Of a stretch of DNA of 64,000 bases, positions 35,781 through 44,726 are shown in pieces. How positions within the stretch are numbered: position 1 is the stretch's first letter; every line of letters begins with the position of its first letter. The notes under the pieces were generated by a model. It ran no database searches. It had not been told where the DNA came from and saw only the letters and a program-made list of their open reading frames with translations. The translations under genes were made by a program, and so were the position numbers. This stretch comes from Enhydrobacter sp. (lineage in GTDB: Bacteria; Pseudomonadota; Alphaproteobacteria; Reyranellales; Reyranellaceae): positions 4,211,001 through 4,275,000 of the forward strand of contig NZ_CP126889.1 of assembly GCF_030246845.1 (NCBI RefSeq). The letters are read 5' to 3'.

Positions 35781-36626
35781 ATGACTGACGTTCGCCGTCG
35801 CGATCTGATCGCCGCCTCTCTCGCTGCGGCAACCGTGATCATCGGCGCCAATTCGGCGCTCGCCGGGCCGCGGAAGTCGTGGAAGAAGCCGGCTGCGCCT
35901 GCCATCAGGCGCCACGGAAAGGCGACCCCGAAGCCCAAGATCATCGTCCTCGACGCGGGCCATGGCGGCAAGGATCCCGGGGCGCTCGGCGTGCACGGCA
36001 CGCAGGAGAAGCGGGTGGTCATCAAGGTGGCGCATTACCTGCAGGGCCAGCTCCAGGCCGGCGGCCGCTATCGTGTCGTGCTCACCCGTACGGGAGATAC
36101 CTTTATCCCCCTGCGCGAGCGCGTGGCGCGGGCCGAGGAGGTCAAGGCCGACCTCTTTCTGTCGATCCACGCCGATTCGCATCCCGACTCCAGCGTGCGC
36201 GGCGCCTCGGTCTATACGTTGTCGGAAGAGGCGAGCGACCGCGAGGCCGAGGCACTGGCGGCAAGAGAGAATGCCTGTGATCTCGCGACCCTGAACCTCA
36301 GCCGACACACGGACAGGGTGGCACAGACGCTGGTGGCCATGTCGCAACGCGGCACGGTGAACGACTCCCGCCGCTTTGCCGAGACCATCGTCGACACCTT
36401 CGGCAAGAACGGCGTACGCCTGCTGCGCCACAGCCATCGGGAGGCGGGCTTTGCCGTGCTGACCTCGCCGGATATTCCGGCGGCGCTGGTCGAGCTCGGC
36501 TTCCTCTCCAATCGTTACGACGAGAAGCTGCTTACCGTCGCACGCCACCAGGCGGCGCTCGGCCGCGCGCTCCAAGCCTCGGTCGATGCCTATTTTGCGG
36601 CCGCATCTGCCACAAGAAAGGCGTAA
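35781..36626 (+). CDS. amiC: N-acetylmuramoyl-L-alanine amidase (Amidase_3)
   Basis: This zinc amidase cuts the peptide side chain from peptidoglycan, mainly at division. The 281-residue protein begins with a likely Tat signal (VRRRDLIAASLAAATVIIGA) and has the catalytic domain with IIVLDAGHGGKDPGALG (His, zinc ligand), KRVVIKVAHYL (a Glu is expected nearby), LFLSIHADSHPD (His ligand) and PAALVELGFLSN (catalytic Glu). No AMIN domain is present, so targeting must come from elsewhere. PBP1A follows about 100 bases downstream. Confidence 0.92.
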   Translation: MTDVRRRDLIAASLAAATVIIGANSALAGPRKSWKKPAAPAIRRHGKATPKPKIIVLDAGHGGKDPGALGVHGTQEKRVVIKVAHYLQGQLQAGGRYRVVLTRTGDTFIPLRERVARAEEVKADLFLSIHADSHPDSSVRGASVYTLSEEASDREAEALAARENACDLATLNLSRHTDRVAQTLVAMSQRGTVNDSRRFAETIVDTFGKNGVRLLRHSHREAGFAVLTSPDIPAALVELGFLSNRYDEKLLTVARHQAALGRALQASVDAYFAAASATRKA

Positions 36627-36729
36627 CTGCCCGCAACTATCTTTCGCTGCGTTGCGCCGCATCGTCCCCGGCATGGCGGGGGCGACACAAAGGCCCTTGG
36701 CTGCGCAGGGACGAAAAGACCTGTAGAAG

Positions 36730-39234
36730 GTGACTGTGATTCGCTTCGTCAAAGTGCTGCTGGCCTTCTGCCTGGCCGGCCTGATCGTCGGCGTGGGAAC
36801 CGTGGCGGGCCTGTTCTGGCATTTCAGCCATGGCCTGCCCGACCACAAGCAGCTTGCCGACTACCAGCCGCCCACCGTGTCGCGTCTCTACGCCGCCGAT
36901 GGCCGGTTGCTGGCCGAGTTCGCCCGCGAGAAACGGATATTCGTGCCCGTTGCCGCCATGCCCAAGCGCTTGCTCGAGGCCTTCATCGCCGCCGAGGACC
37001 AGCGCTTCTACAGCCATCCCGGCGTTGATTTCATCGGCATGGCGCGGGCGGCGATCACCGATCTCGCCAATCCCGGCAGGCGGCCGGAGGGCGCCTCGGG
37101 CATCACCCAGCAGGTCGCCAAGAACTTCCTGCTCTCCAACCAGGCGACGATCTCGCGCAAGATCCGCGAGGCCATTCTCGCCTTCCGCATCGAGCAGGCC
37201 TATTCCAAGGACCACATTCTCGAGCTCTATCTCAACGAGATCTATCTCGGCGCGGGCAACTACGGCGTGGCGTCGGCGGCGCTGAACTACTTCGACCGGT
37301 CGCTGGGCGAGCTCAGCCTGTCGGAGATCGCCTATCTCGCGGGGCTGCCCAAGGCGCCCAACCGCTACAACCTCGTGCGCAACCCGCAGGAAGCATATGC
37401 GCGACGCGACTACGTGCTGGGCCGCATGCGCGAGGACGGCTACATCACCGCCGCCGAGGAGAAGGCGGCGAAGGCCGAGAAGCTGCACTACCGCAAGCGC
37501 GGGCCCACAGAGGTCGTGACCGCCGACTATTTCGCCGAGGAGGCGCGGCGCAACCTGCTCGCCGCCTATGGCGACAAGGGCCTCTACGAGGGTGGCCTCA
37601 CGGTCATGACCTCGCTCGATCCCGCGATCCAGGAGACGGCCGACAAGGCGTTGCAGGCCGGTCTCATCGCCTATGACCGCCGGCACGGCTGGCGCGGGCC
37701 CTACGCCCGCATCGCCGACATGGGCCCGGACTGGCAGGAGGAGTTCGCGCGCATCCAGCAGCGCCGGCCGCTGTACGGTCCCTCGACGTGGCAACTCGCC
37801 GTCGTGACCAAGGTCGACCCGAAGGAGGCGGTCATCGGGGGCCTGCCCGAGGACGGCGCGAACACCGGCACGGGCAGCGTGCCGTTCGCCGAGATGCGCT
37901 GGGCCTGCAGGACGGGCCCCGAGCAGACGGTCGGGGCCTGTCCCAGCCGGCCCGCCAACGTCGTCCATGTGGGCGATGTGATCGTGGTGGAGAAGGTCGA
38001 GAAGGACGCGCAAGGCAAGCCCTATCCGCCCGACACCTATGGCTTTCGCCAGGTCCCCAACGTGAACGGTGCGGTGATCGTGATGGAGCCGCAGACGGGC
38101 CGCATCCTCGCCATGTCGGGCGGCTGGTCCTACGGCATGAGCCAGTTCAACCGGGCCGTGCAGGCGCAGCGCCAGCCTGGCTCCTCGTTCAAGCCCTTCG
38201 TCTACGTAGCGGCGATGGACGCCGGGCTGACGCCGTCCACCCTCGTGCTCGACGCGCCGTTCGAATACAACCCGGGCTATGGCCAGCCGATCTGGCGGCC
38301 CGGCAATTACCAGAACGAGGCGCCGCTCGGTCCCGCCACGGTGCGCCGTGGCCTCGAGCAGTCGCGCAATCTCATGACAGTGCGCATGGCGCAGCAGATC
38401 GGCATGAAACGGGTGGTCGATGTCGCCCGCGAGTTCGGCATCGCCGATAACATGGCGGCCTATCTGCCGATGGCGCTGGGCGCCGTCGACACGACGCTCT
38501 TGCGCATGACCATGGCGCACGCCGAGCTCGCCAACGGCGCGCGCCGCATCACGCCGAGCCTGATCGATCGGGTGCAGGACCGCGAGGGCAAGACGATCTA
38601 TCGCCATGATCCCCGCATCTGCGAGGGCTGCGGCGAGGCGCCGGCCGGCCAGAAGCCCGCGCCGCCGCGCATCGTCGACCCACGCAAGCCGTTCCACGAT
38701 CCGGCCTCGGTCTACCAGGTGGTCAACATGATGCTGGGCGTGACCACGCGCGGCACCGCCGCCCAGCTTGCCAAGCTCGGCCGGCCGATCGCCGGGAAGA
38801 CCGGCACCACCAACGATTCCAAGGACACCTGGTTCTTCGGCTCCACGCCCGACCTCACGATCGGCGTCTATGTCGGCTTCGACGATCCGCGCACGCTCGG
38901 CCGCATGGAGACAGGCAGCGGCACCGCGGCGCCGATCTACGAGCGCATCGCCAAGGTGGTCTACAAGGGCAAGCCGCCCACGCCCTTCCGCGTGCCGCCG
39001 GGGCTCAGGCTCGTGCGCGTCGATCACGACACCGGTCAGCCCGCCTGGCCCGGCGATCCCAATGCCATCGACGAGTTCTTCAAGCCCGGCACCGAGCCCT
39101 TCGGCGACAACCAGCAGCAGGTGCTTGACGGCTCCGCCTCGATTTCGGGTATAGACCCGTCAGAGGGCGGTGCGATGTCGTCCGGCGGCGGTCTGCCGCG
39201 CGGCACCCTCACCGGCACCGGCGAAACTTATTGA
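36730..39234 (+). CDS. mrcA: Penicillin-binding protein 1A
   Basis: PBP1A polymerises and cross-links peptidoglycan. The 834-residue protein has a short cytoplasmic start, one membrane span (LAFCLAGLIVGVGTVAGLFW) and the glycosyltransferase domain with EDQRFYSHPGVDFIGMARA near 88 and the GITQQVAKNFLL segment. The transpeptidase domain carries SSFKPF (about 485), SRN (about 545) and KTGTTN (about 690). An OB-like insert lies before it. The start is GTG 36730; a second GTG two codons on is possible. The 36627-36729 gap contains a weak CCCCG/CGGGG hairpin. Confidence 0.95.
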   Translation: MTVIRFVKVLLAFCLAGLIVGVGTVAGLFWHFSHGLPDHKQLADYQPPTVSRLYAADGRLLAEFAREKRIFVPVAAMPKRLLEAFIAAEDQRFYSHPGVDFIGMARAAITDLANPGRRPEGASGITQQVAKNFLLSNQATISRKIREAILAFRIEQAYSKDHILELYLNEIYLGAGNYGVASAALNYFDRSLGELSLSEIAYLAGLPKAPNRYNLVRNPQEAYARRDYVLGRMREDGYITAAEEKAAKAEKLHYRKRGPTEVVTADYFAEEARRNLLAAYGDKGLYEGGLTVMTSLDPAIQETADKALQAGLIAYDRRHGWRGPYARIADMGPDWQEEFARIQQRRPLYGPSTWQLAVVTKVDPKEAVIGGLPEDGANTGTGSVPFAEMRWACRTGPEQTVGACPSRPANVVHVGDVIVVEKVEKDAQGKPYPPDTYGFRQVPNVNGAVIVMEPQTGRILAMSGGWSYGMSQFNRAVQAQRQPGSSFKPFVYVAAMDAGLTPSTLVLDAPFEYNPGYGQPIWRPGNYQNEAPLGPATVRRGLEQSRNLMTVRMAQQIGMKRVVDVAREFGIADNMAAYLPMALGAVDTTLLRMTMAHAELANGARRITPSLIDRVQDREGKTIYRHDPRICEGCGEAPAGQKPAPPRIVDPRKPFHDPASVYQVVNMMLGVTTRGTAAQLAKLGRPIAGKTGTTNDSKDTWFFGSTPDLTIGVYVGFDDPRTLGRMETGSGTAAPIYERIAKVVYKGKPPTPFRVPPGLRLVRVDHDTGQPAWPGDPNAIDEFFKPGTEPFGDNQQQVLDGSASISGIDPSEGGAMSSGGGLPRGTLTGTGETY

Positions 39235-39242
39235 TTGTTGGA

Positions 39243-39278
39243 GAGCGCCACTATGGTGGCGCAATCATGAGCGCCACT
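39243..39278. repeat. Repeated hairpin arms between mrcA and prfB
   Basis: GCGCCAC (39245-39251) and GTGGCGC (39256-39262) form a perfect 7-bp stem with a four-base loop. The decamer GAGCGCCACT occurs at 39243-39252 and again at 39269-39278. No T-run follows, so it may be a processing or regulatory element rather than a simple terminator. Confidence 0.35.
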
Positions 39279-39313
39279 GGAGTAGCGCGCTCCCCTGAAG
39301 GAAGAGTTGAGAC

Positions 39314-40436
39314 ATGCGCGCCGAAGCTCAGGCCATGGTGAACGAGATCGAGGAGTCGCTGGCGCTCCTGAGGAGGCGTCTTTGACTACGACCGTGCCGT
39401 CGTACGTCTTGCCGAGCTGAACGCGCGCGCCGAGGATCCGGCGCTGTGGAACGATCCGAAAGAGGCCCAGACCGTGATGCGCGAGCGCACGCGGCTCGAA
39501 GGGGCCATCGCCACCATAAAGGAGCTGCGCGCGGCGATCGACGACAATGTCGGCTTGATCGAGATGGCCGAGGCCGAGAAGGACGAGGCCATGATCGCCG
39601 ACGCGGAGCGGTCGCTCGCCGAGGCACGCACGGCAGCCGCGAAGGCGAGGCTCGAGACGCTGCTGTCGGGCGAGGCCGATCCCAACAACGCCTATGTCGA
39701 GATCAACGCCGGCGCCGGCGGCACCGAGGCGCAGGACTGGGCCGAGATGCTGGCGCGCATGTACACGCGCTGGGCCGAGCGGCGCGGCTTCAAGGTCGCC
39801 TGGCTGGAGGAGAGCGCGGGCGAGGAGGCGGGCATCAAGTCCTGCGCCTTCAAGGTCGAGGGTCACAACGCCTATGGCTGGCTGAAGACCGAATCGGGCG
39901 TGCATCGCCTGGTGCGCATCAGTCCGTTCGATTCGAACGCGCGGCGCCAGACGTCGTTCGCCTCGGTCTGGGTCTATCCCGAGGTCGACGAGAACATCGA
40001 CATCGAGATCCTCGACAAGGACCTGCGCGTCGACACCTATCGCGCGTCGGGCGCGGGCGGCCAGCACGTCAACAAGACCGATTCAGCGGTGCGCATCACC
40101 CACCTCCCGACCGGCATCGCCGTCGCCGTCCAGCAGGAGCGCAGCCAGCACCAGAACCGCGCCAAGGCGATGCAGATGCTGAAGGCGCGGCTCTACGAGG
40201 TCGAGTTGCAGAAGCGCGAGGCCGAGCGGCTCGAGGCGGAGGCCAACAAGACCGACATCGGCTGGGGCCATCAGATCCGCTCGTATGTGTTGCAGCCCTA
40301 CCAGATGGTGAAGGACCTGCGCACCAACGTCGAACGCAGCGACCCCCAGAAGGTGCTGGACGGCGACCTCGACGAATTCATGGCCGCCTCCCTTGCCGCG
40401 CGCGTCGGAGAGGGCAAGGATAAGGCGGCGGCGTGA
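39314..40436 (+). CDS. prfB: Peptide chain release factor 2 (programmed +1 frameshift)
   Basis: RF2 releases the peptide at UGA and UAA stops. The reading frame opens at ATG 39314, runs 23 codons to CTT TGA, and continues in the +1 frame from GAC 39384 to give about 373 residues. The shift site resembles the classical one. Domain marks are the anticodon-like SPF in VRISPFDSNARRQTSFASV and the catalytic GGQ in RASGAGGQHVNKTDSAVRI. Reading only the uninterrupted frame would miss the N-terminal domain. In-frame UGA makes synthesis sensitive to RF2 level. Confidence 0.95.
39371..39386 (+). promoter_or_regulatory. RF2 autoregulatory frameshift site
   Basis: AGGAGG (39371-39376), a spacer CGT, then CTT TGA C. 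The internal Shine-Dalgarno-like hexamer three bases before the slippery CTT and the UGA followed by C are the known features of the RF2 +1 frameshift. Confidence 0.93.
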
Positions 40437-40473
40437 TGCCGATCCCGGCGTCGCCGACCGGAGGGGCGCTTCC

Positions 40474-40908
40474 ATGTCCGACGGATTGCTGGGCTTCGAC
40501 GCGGCCGCGGTCTACGCGCTCTGGCAAAAGGCTTTGGAGCGCCGGCATAGGGACCCCGAGGGCGCAATCGGCGCCGCGCGCACGCTTCTGGAAGCGGTAT
40601 GCCGGCATGTCCTGAACGAGAGGGGAGTCACCTCCCGTGCGGCCATGGATCTGCCGGCCCTTATGAAGATGGCCGTCGAGCAGCTCGATGTCGCCCCGAC
40701 GCTGCATGTCCAGGCGGCATTCAAGCGCCTCCTCGCCGATACGGCGAGCGTCATCGAAGGGCTCGGCGCCCGCACGAAGCCCTCGGCGCGACACGCCCAG
40801 CTCGCGGTCAACATGGCGGGAGCGGCTGCGCTTTTCATCGTCGAGAGCTGGGAAGTCCGGGTCGAGGAGGAGTTCCTGGAAATGATGGACGACAGCAAGG
40901 GCGGTTGA
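40474..40908 (+). CDS. Stand-alone Abi_C-domain protein
   Basis: The 144-residue protein resembles the abortive-infection C-terminal domain (PF14355): DPEGAIGAARTLLEAVCRHVL, DLPALMKMAVEQLDV, FKRLLADTASVIEGLGARTK and ARHAQLAVNMAGAAALFIVESW. In larger Abi proteins this domain is fused to an effector; here it is alone. The usual RN..G.AHG loop is shortened to ARTKPSARHA. ATG 40474 has a GGAGGGG site upstream. No other defence gene is adjacent, so a role in phage resistance is only a possibility. Confidence 0.75.
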   Translation: MSDGLLGFDAAAVYALWQKALERRHRDPEGAIGAARTLLEAVCRHVLNERGVTSRAAMDLPALMKMAVEQLDVAPTLHVQAAFKRLLADTASVIEGLGARTKPSARHAQLAVNMAGAAALFIVESWEVRVEEEFLEMMDDSKGG

Positions 40909-40931
40909 GCAGACGCCTCACCGGGGCAAGG

Positions 40932-41249
40932 TCAGAGCCTGCCCTTGCCTTCGTCCGGCGTCCCTGCCCGCAGGGCGGCGACGATGCGCTCGACCAGGCG
41001 GCCCAGATCCGCATCGGACGGGCTCCATCCGAGATCGACGGCTTCGTCCCACGCGAGGATCCCCGAGACGAAGAACCAGAGCGCCGCCGGCCCCGGCTGC
41101 CGTGCGCGGTCGAGAATTTCCCTTCCGTGCGCCTCGAAAGCGTTCGCCAGCGTCATGAGGCGCATCGCCAAGGCGTCATGGGCGGCGTCGAATTCCGTCC
41201 ATCCAGCCGGATTGCCTGCGTGACCTTCATCCTTTGGATAGATCATCAT
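40932..41249 (-). CDS. 105-residue protein of unknown function
   Basis: I do not recognise a family. The ATG-ATG start has a GAGGAG site about 9 bases upstream. The protein is soluble and helical: GWTEFDAAHDALAMRLMTLANAFEAHGREILDRAR, then PAALWFFVSGILAWDEAVDLG and DADLGRLVERIVAALRAG. It is convergent with the Abi_C gene, 23 bases away, with no terminator visible between them. Start-to-start spacing to the TetR gene is about 160 bases and includes the TetR operator. Confidence 0.65.
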   Translation of the reverse strand: MMIYPKDEGHAGNPAGWTEFDAAHDALAMRLMTLANAFEAHGREILDRARQPGPAALWFFVSGILAWDEAVDLGWSPSDADLGRLVERIVAALRAGTPDEGKGRL

Positions 41250-41380
41250 CGCTCGGTCTCCTCGATCGCCCTCGTTGTCGGATACGAGAGACGTGGCGGC
41301 GACTTTGGGGGCGTCGCCGAGGCTTTATGAAGGCTCCTGCGTCGTCGTGCAGGAGGAGGGCGAGTTGACCCCATCCGACG

Positions 41381-41403
41381 TTACGTACACACTGTGTATG
41401 TAA
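41381..41403. promoter_or_regulatory. 23-bp palindromic TetR operator
   Basis: TTACGTACACA (41381-41391) and TGTGTATGTAA (41393-41403) form an inverted repeat around one central C with 10 of 11 pairs matching. It ends three bases before the TetR ATG, so the bound repressor would cover both promoter and ribosome entry. No Shine-Dalgarno sequence is seen. Confidence 0.7.
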
Positions 41404-41406
41404 ATC

Positions 41407-42033
41407 ATGCCGCGCTATCTCACCGAACAGGACATCGCCGACTTCCGAGCCGAGCTGTGCAAGATCGCGACCGAGCGGTTCGCCCGCCACGGCTACGAGG
41501 GCGTTACCATGCGCCAGCTTGCCGAGGCGCTGGGCTGCAGCCCGAAGACGCCCTATCGCTATTTCAAGGACAAGGCCGATATCCTGGCGACCGTGCGGGC
41601 CCAGGCCTTCGGCCGGTTCGCCGACGCACTCGAGAAGGCGGCTGCGGCCGCACCGGATGCGGCGAGCCGCGGCCGGGCGATCGGCCAGGCCTATCTCGAT
41701 TTCGCGCTCAGGAACCCGCACGCCTATCGCATCATGTTCGATATCGATGCGCCGATCGACGGCGCGCATCCGGAGCTCGGACCGCAAGCCGAGCGGGCGG
41801 CGCGCTATATCACGCGTGGCGCCGAGGAAATGGCCCGGGCGGGCGTGATCGAGGTCGACCCGACGCTGTTCGGCTGGGCGATGTGGGCGTCGCTCCACGG
41901 CATTGTCATGCTGCATCAGTCGGGCATGCTGGCGCACGGGCCGGACTACAGGGCGCTGGCCGCCTTCCACGGCACGACGATGATGAAGGGCGCAGCCACG
42001 CCCGGGCGGAAGAACAAAGGGAGCAGGCGATGA
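41407..42033 (+). CDS. TetR-family regulator of the acyl-CoA synthetase unit
   Basis: The 208-residue protein has the TetR helix-turn-helix near the N-terminus: ATERFARHGYEGVTMRQLAEALGCSPKTPYRYFKDKADIL. The helical ligand domain contains FALRNPHAYRIMFDID, a pattern common in TetR_C_33-like regulators. The operator at 41381-41403 lies directly before it, which suggests autorepression. Its stop overlaps the ATG of an acyl-CoA synthetase gene, so an acyl-CoA or fatty acid is a likely effector. Confidence 0.88.
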   Translation: MPRYLTEQDIADFRAELCKIATERFARHGYEGVTMRQLAEALGCSPKTPYRYFKDKADILATVRAQAFGRFADALEKAAAAAPDAASRGRAIGQAYLDFALRNPHAYRIMFDIDAPIDGAHPELGPQAERAARYITRGAEEMARAGVIEVDPTLFGWAMWASLHGIVMLHQSGMLAHGPDYRALAAFHGTTMMKGAATPGRKNKGSRR

Positions 42034-43565
42034 CAGCGGGCGTCACCTCGGGCGAGCGCTTCCGAAGCTGGGCCGAGATTCAGGCCAACGCCGCGCGCGG
42101 TGCCGGCGGCTTCGCGGCGCTGGGGATCGGCGAGGACGACAGTGTCGCCCTGATGCTGCGCAACGACTTCGCGACCTTCGAAGCCAATATCGCGGCGAGC
42201 CAGCTCGGTGCCTATGCCGTGCCCATCAACTGGCATTTCACGCCCGACGAGGCAGGCTACATCCTGCGCGACTGTGCGGCCAAGGCGCTGGTGGTTCATG
42301 CCGACCTGCTGGCGCAGATCGCGCCGGGCATCCCGGCGGGCATCCAGGTTCTGGTCGTCCCCACGCCGCCTGAGATCGGCGACGCCTATGGCGTGCCTGC
42401 CGAGAAGCGCATGCCGCCGGCCGGCGTGCAGGCCTGGGATGCGTTCGTTGCGGCGAGCGCGCCCAACACGGCGCCACCGAGGCTGTCGCGCGGCAGCATG
42501 ATCTATACCTCTGGCACGACCGGGCGGCCCAAGGGCGTGCGGCGCCAGCCCAGCTCGCCGGAGCTTCAGGCGGCAGCGGCGGCGGAGGTCGCCCGCTACT
42601 GGGGCCTGGTGACCGATCCCTCGATCGTGGTGATGATGAACGGGCCGATGTATCACTCCGCGCCCGCGGCCTACGGCATGAGCAGCGCGCGGCTCGGCCT
42701 GCCGGTCGTGCTGCAGCCGCGCTTCGATGCCGAGGACATGCTGCGGCTGATCGAGAAGCATCGCGTCAGCCACATGCACATCGTGCCCACCATGTTCGTG
42801 CGCCTGCTGCGCCTGCCGGCCGAGGTGCGCAAGCGCTACGACCTTTCCTCGCTGCGCTGGATCACGCACGGTGCGGCGCCCTGCGCGCCTGCGGTGAAGC
42901 GCCAGATGATCGAATGGTGGGGGCCGGTCATCAACGAGTACTACGGCGCCACCGAGACCGGCATCGTGGTCTGGCACGATTCTCACGAGGCGCTCAGGAA
43001 GCCCGGCACGGTGGGCCACGTGGTCGAGGGCGGCCTCCTGCGCATCGTCGACGAGCAGGGCCGTGACGTGGCGCAAGGCGAGATCGGCGAGATCTACCTG
43101 CGCGGCCCCCATCTGTCGGAGTTCACCTACAACAACGACGACGCCAAGCGCCGCGAGGTCGCGCTGGGCGATCTCGTGACGGTAGGCGATGTCGGCTACC
43201 AGGACGCCGACGGCTACGTCTTCCTGTGCGACCGCAAGCGCGACATGATCATCTCGGGCGGCGTGAACATCTATCCGGCCGAGATCGAATCGGTGCTTAT
43301 CCAGATGCCGGGCGTACGCGACTGCGCGGTGTTCGGCATTCCCGACGACGAGTTCGGCGAGCAGATCTGCGCCCATGTCGAGCCTCTGCCGGGCGCCACG
43401 CTCGACGGCGCGGCGGTGCGCGCGTTTCTCGGCCGGCATCTCGCGCGCTACAAGGTCCCGAAGGTGGTCGAGCTGAGCGCCCGCCTGCCGCGCGAAGATT
43501 CGGGCAAGATCTTCAAACGCAAGCTTCGCGCGCCATATTGGGAGAAGGCGGGACGCAGCATCTAG
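42030..43565 (+). CDS. Acyl-CoA synthetase (AMP-forming)
   Basis: The 511-residue enzyme activates a carboxylic acid to its CoA thioester through an acyl-AMP. It has the adenylation motifs in order: SMIYTSGTTGRPKGVRR (P-loop), YYGATETG, GDVGYQDADGYVFLCDRKRDMIISGGVNIYP and the C-terminal lysine in LPREDSGKIFKRKLR. The substrate group is not evident; it resembles medium-chain or bile-acid/cyclohexane-carboxylate types. ATG 42030 overlaps the TetR stop (ATGA) with an AAGGGAG site before it. Confidence 0.9.
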   Translation: MTAGVTSGERFRSWAEIQANAARGAGGFAALGIGEDDSVALMLRNDFATFEANIAASQLGAYAVPINWHFTPDEAGYILRDCAAKALVVHADLLAQIAPGIPAGIQVLVVPTPPEIGDAYGVPAEKRMPPAGVQAWDAFVAASAPNTAPPRLSRGSMIYTSGTTGRPKGVRRQPSSPELQAAAAAEVARYWGLVTDPSIVVMMNGPMYHSAPAAYGMSSARLGLPVVLQPRFDAEDMLRLIEKHRVSHMHIVPTMFVRLLRLPAEVRKRYDLSSLRWITHGAAPCAPAVKRQMIEWWGPVINEYYGATETGIVVWHDSHEALRKPGTVGHVVEGGLLRIVDEQGRDVAQGEIGEIYLRGPHLSEFTYNNDDAKRREVALGDLVTVGDVGYQDADGYVFLCDRKRDMIISGGVNIYPAEIESVLIQMPGVRDCAVFGIPDDEFGEQICAHVEPLPGATLDGAAVRAFLGRHLARYKVPKVVELSARLPREDSGKIFKRKLRAPYWEKAGRSI

Positions 43566-43574
43566 AGGAGCGCG

Positions 43575-44249
43575 ATGGCCGACGACGACGCGACCCTGAT
43601 CGGCAGGCTCAGGAGCAAGCTGATCGACGCCAAGAAGAAATGGGCCGAGGACGGCCGCCTGCTCACCGGCGAGGAGGCGCCGCCGACCCGGCGCCTGCCG
43701 CCCGGCCAGCGTCGGGTGGACAACTGGCCGGTGCTCGATCTCGGCGTGCAACCCGATATCCCGCTCCACGCCTGGCGTCTTTTCGCCGATGGCGCGGTCG
43801 AGCAGCCGATGAGCTGGAAATGGGGCGAGTTCACCGATCTGCCCAGGACCACGCTCACGACCGACATCCATTGCGTGACCGCCTGGTCGCGCTACGACAA
43901 CAGGTGGGAAGGCGTGAGCGCGCGCGAGCTGATCGGGCGCGTCAAGCCGAAGGCGGAGGCGCGGCACGTCGTCTTCCATTCCTACGACACCTACACGACC
44001 AACGTGCCGCTCGCCGATTTCGCGGCTGCCGACGTGCTGCTCGCCTGGAGCTGGAACGGCGAGCCGATCAGCCGGGAACATGGCGGCCCGTTGCGCGTCG
44101 TCATTCCGAAGCTCTATTTCTGGAAGAGCGCCAAGTGGATCAAGCGCATCGAGTTCTCGACGCTCGACAAGCCGGGCTTCTGGGAGGTGCGCGGCTACCA
44201 CAACTACGGCGATCCCTGGCGCGAGCAGCGTTACGATGAGGAGGCGTGA
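43575..44249 (+). CDS. Sulfite-oxidase-like molybdopterin oxidoreductase
   Basis: The 224-residue protein is a short cytoplasmic form of the sulfite oxidase/YedY catalytic domain. The molybdenum-binding cysteine is in TTDIHCVTAWSRYDNRWEGV. HSYDTYTTNVPLADF and REHGGPLRVVIPKLYFWKSAKWIKRIEF are the cofactor-contact segments. There is no signal peptide and no heme or dimerisation domain. It follows the synthetase by 9 bases and abuts glutathione peroxidase. The substrate is unknown; related proteins reduce oxidised methionine. Confidence 0.88.
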   Translation: MADDDATLIGRLRSKLIDAKKKWAEDGRLLTGEEAPPTRRLPPGQRRVDNWPVLDLGVQPDIPLHAWRLFADGAVEQPMSWKWGEFTDLPRTTLTTDIHCVTAWSRYDNRWEGVSARELIGRVKPKAEARHVVFHSYDTYTTNVPLADFAAADVLLAWSWNGEPISREHGGPLRVVIPKLYFWKSAKWIKRIEFSTLDKPGFWEVRGYHNYGDPWREQRYDEEA

Positions 44250-44726
44250 ATGGCATCGGCGCACGACTTCACCTTCACCACCATTGACAACAAGCCGCTC
44301 GACATGAAGAGCTTCGCCGGCAAGCTCGTGCTCGTGGTGAATACCGCCTCTTTCTGCGGCTTCACGCCGCAATACGGCGAGCTGCAGAAGCTGCACGAGA
44401 CCTACGGACCGAAGGGGCTCGTCGTCCTCGGCGTGCCGTCCAACGATTTCGGCGCGCAGGAGCCCAAGACCGAGCCCGAGATCGCCCAGTTCTGCGAGAC
44501 CGCCTACGGCGTCACCTTCCCGATGACTTCCAAGCAGAAGGTGGTCGGCGTCGACGCCCACGGCCTCTATCAATGGATCTCGGGGCAGGCGGGCGAGGCG
44601 GTGGCGCCGCGCTGGAACTTCCACAAGTACCTGATCGGCAAGGACGGCCAGCTGCTCGAATCCTGGCCGAGCCGAGTCAGCCCGACCTCGAAGGAAGTCA
44701 CCGGCGCGATCGAGGCGGCGCTTTAG
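44250..44726 (+). CDS. Glutathione peroxidase (thiol type)
   Basis: The 158-residue enzyme reduces peroxides using glutathione or thioredoxin. The catalytic Cys is in VNTASFCGFTPQYGELQ (about 33-37); the partners Gln/Trp/Asn are represented by KQKVVG and APRWNFHKYLIGKDGQ. It starts directly after the previous stop. With the sulfite-oxidase-like gene it forms a small redox pair. Its TAG overlaps the TAA of the convergent udgB gene (44723-44726). Confidence 0.92.
   Translation: MASAHDFTFTTIDNKPLDMKSFAGKLVLVVNTASFCGFTPQYGELQKLHETYGPKGLVVLGVPSNDFGAQEPKTEPEIAQFCETAYGVTFPMTSKQKVVGVDAHGLYQWISGQAGEAVAPRWNFHKYLIGKDGQLLESWPSRVSPTSKEVTGAIEAAL

Noticed and set aside
36637..39027. 796-codon open frame antisense to mrcA
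   Set aside because: It is the reverse of PBP1A codons, with no recognisable domain.
39474..40436. prfB as a complete 320-residue gene starting at 39474
   Set aside because: It lacks the N-terminal domain of RF2, and a classical +1 frameshift site lies in the right place upstream.
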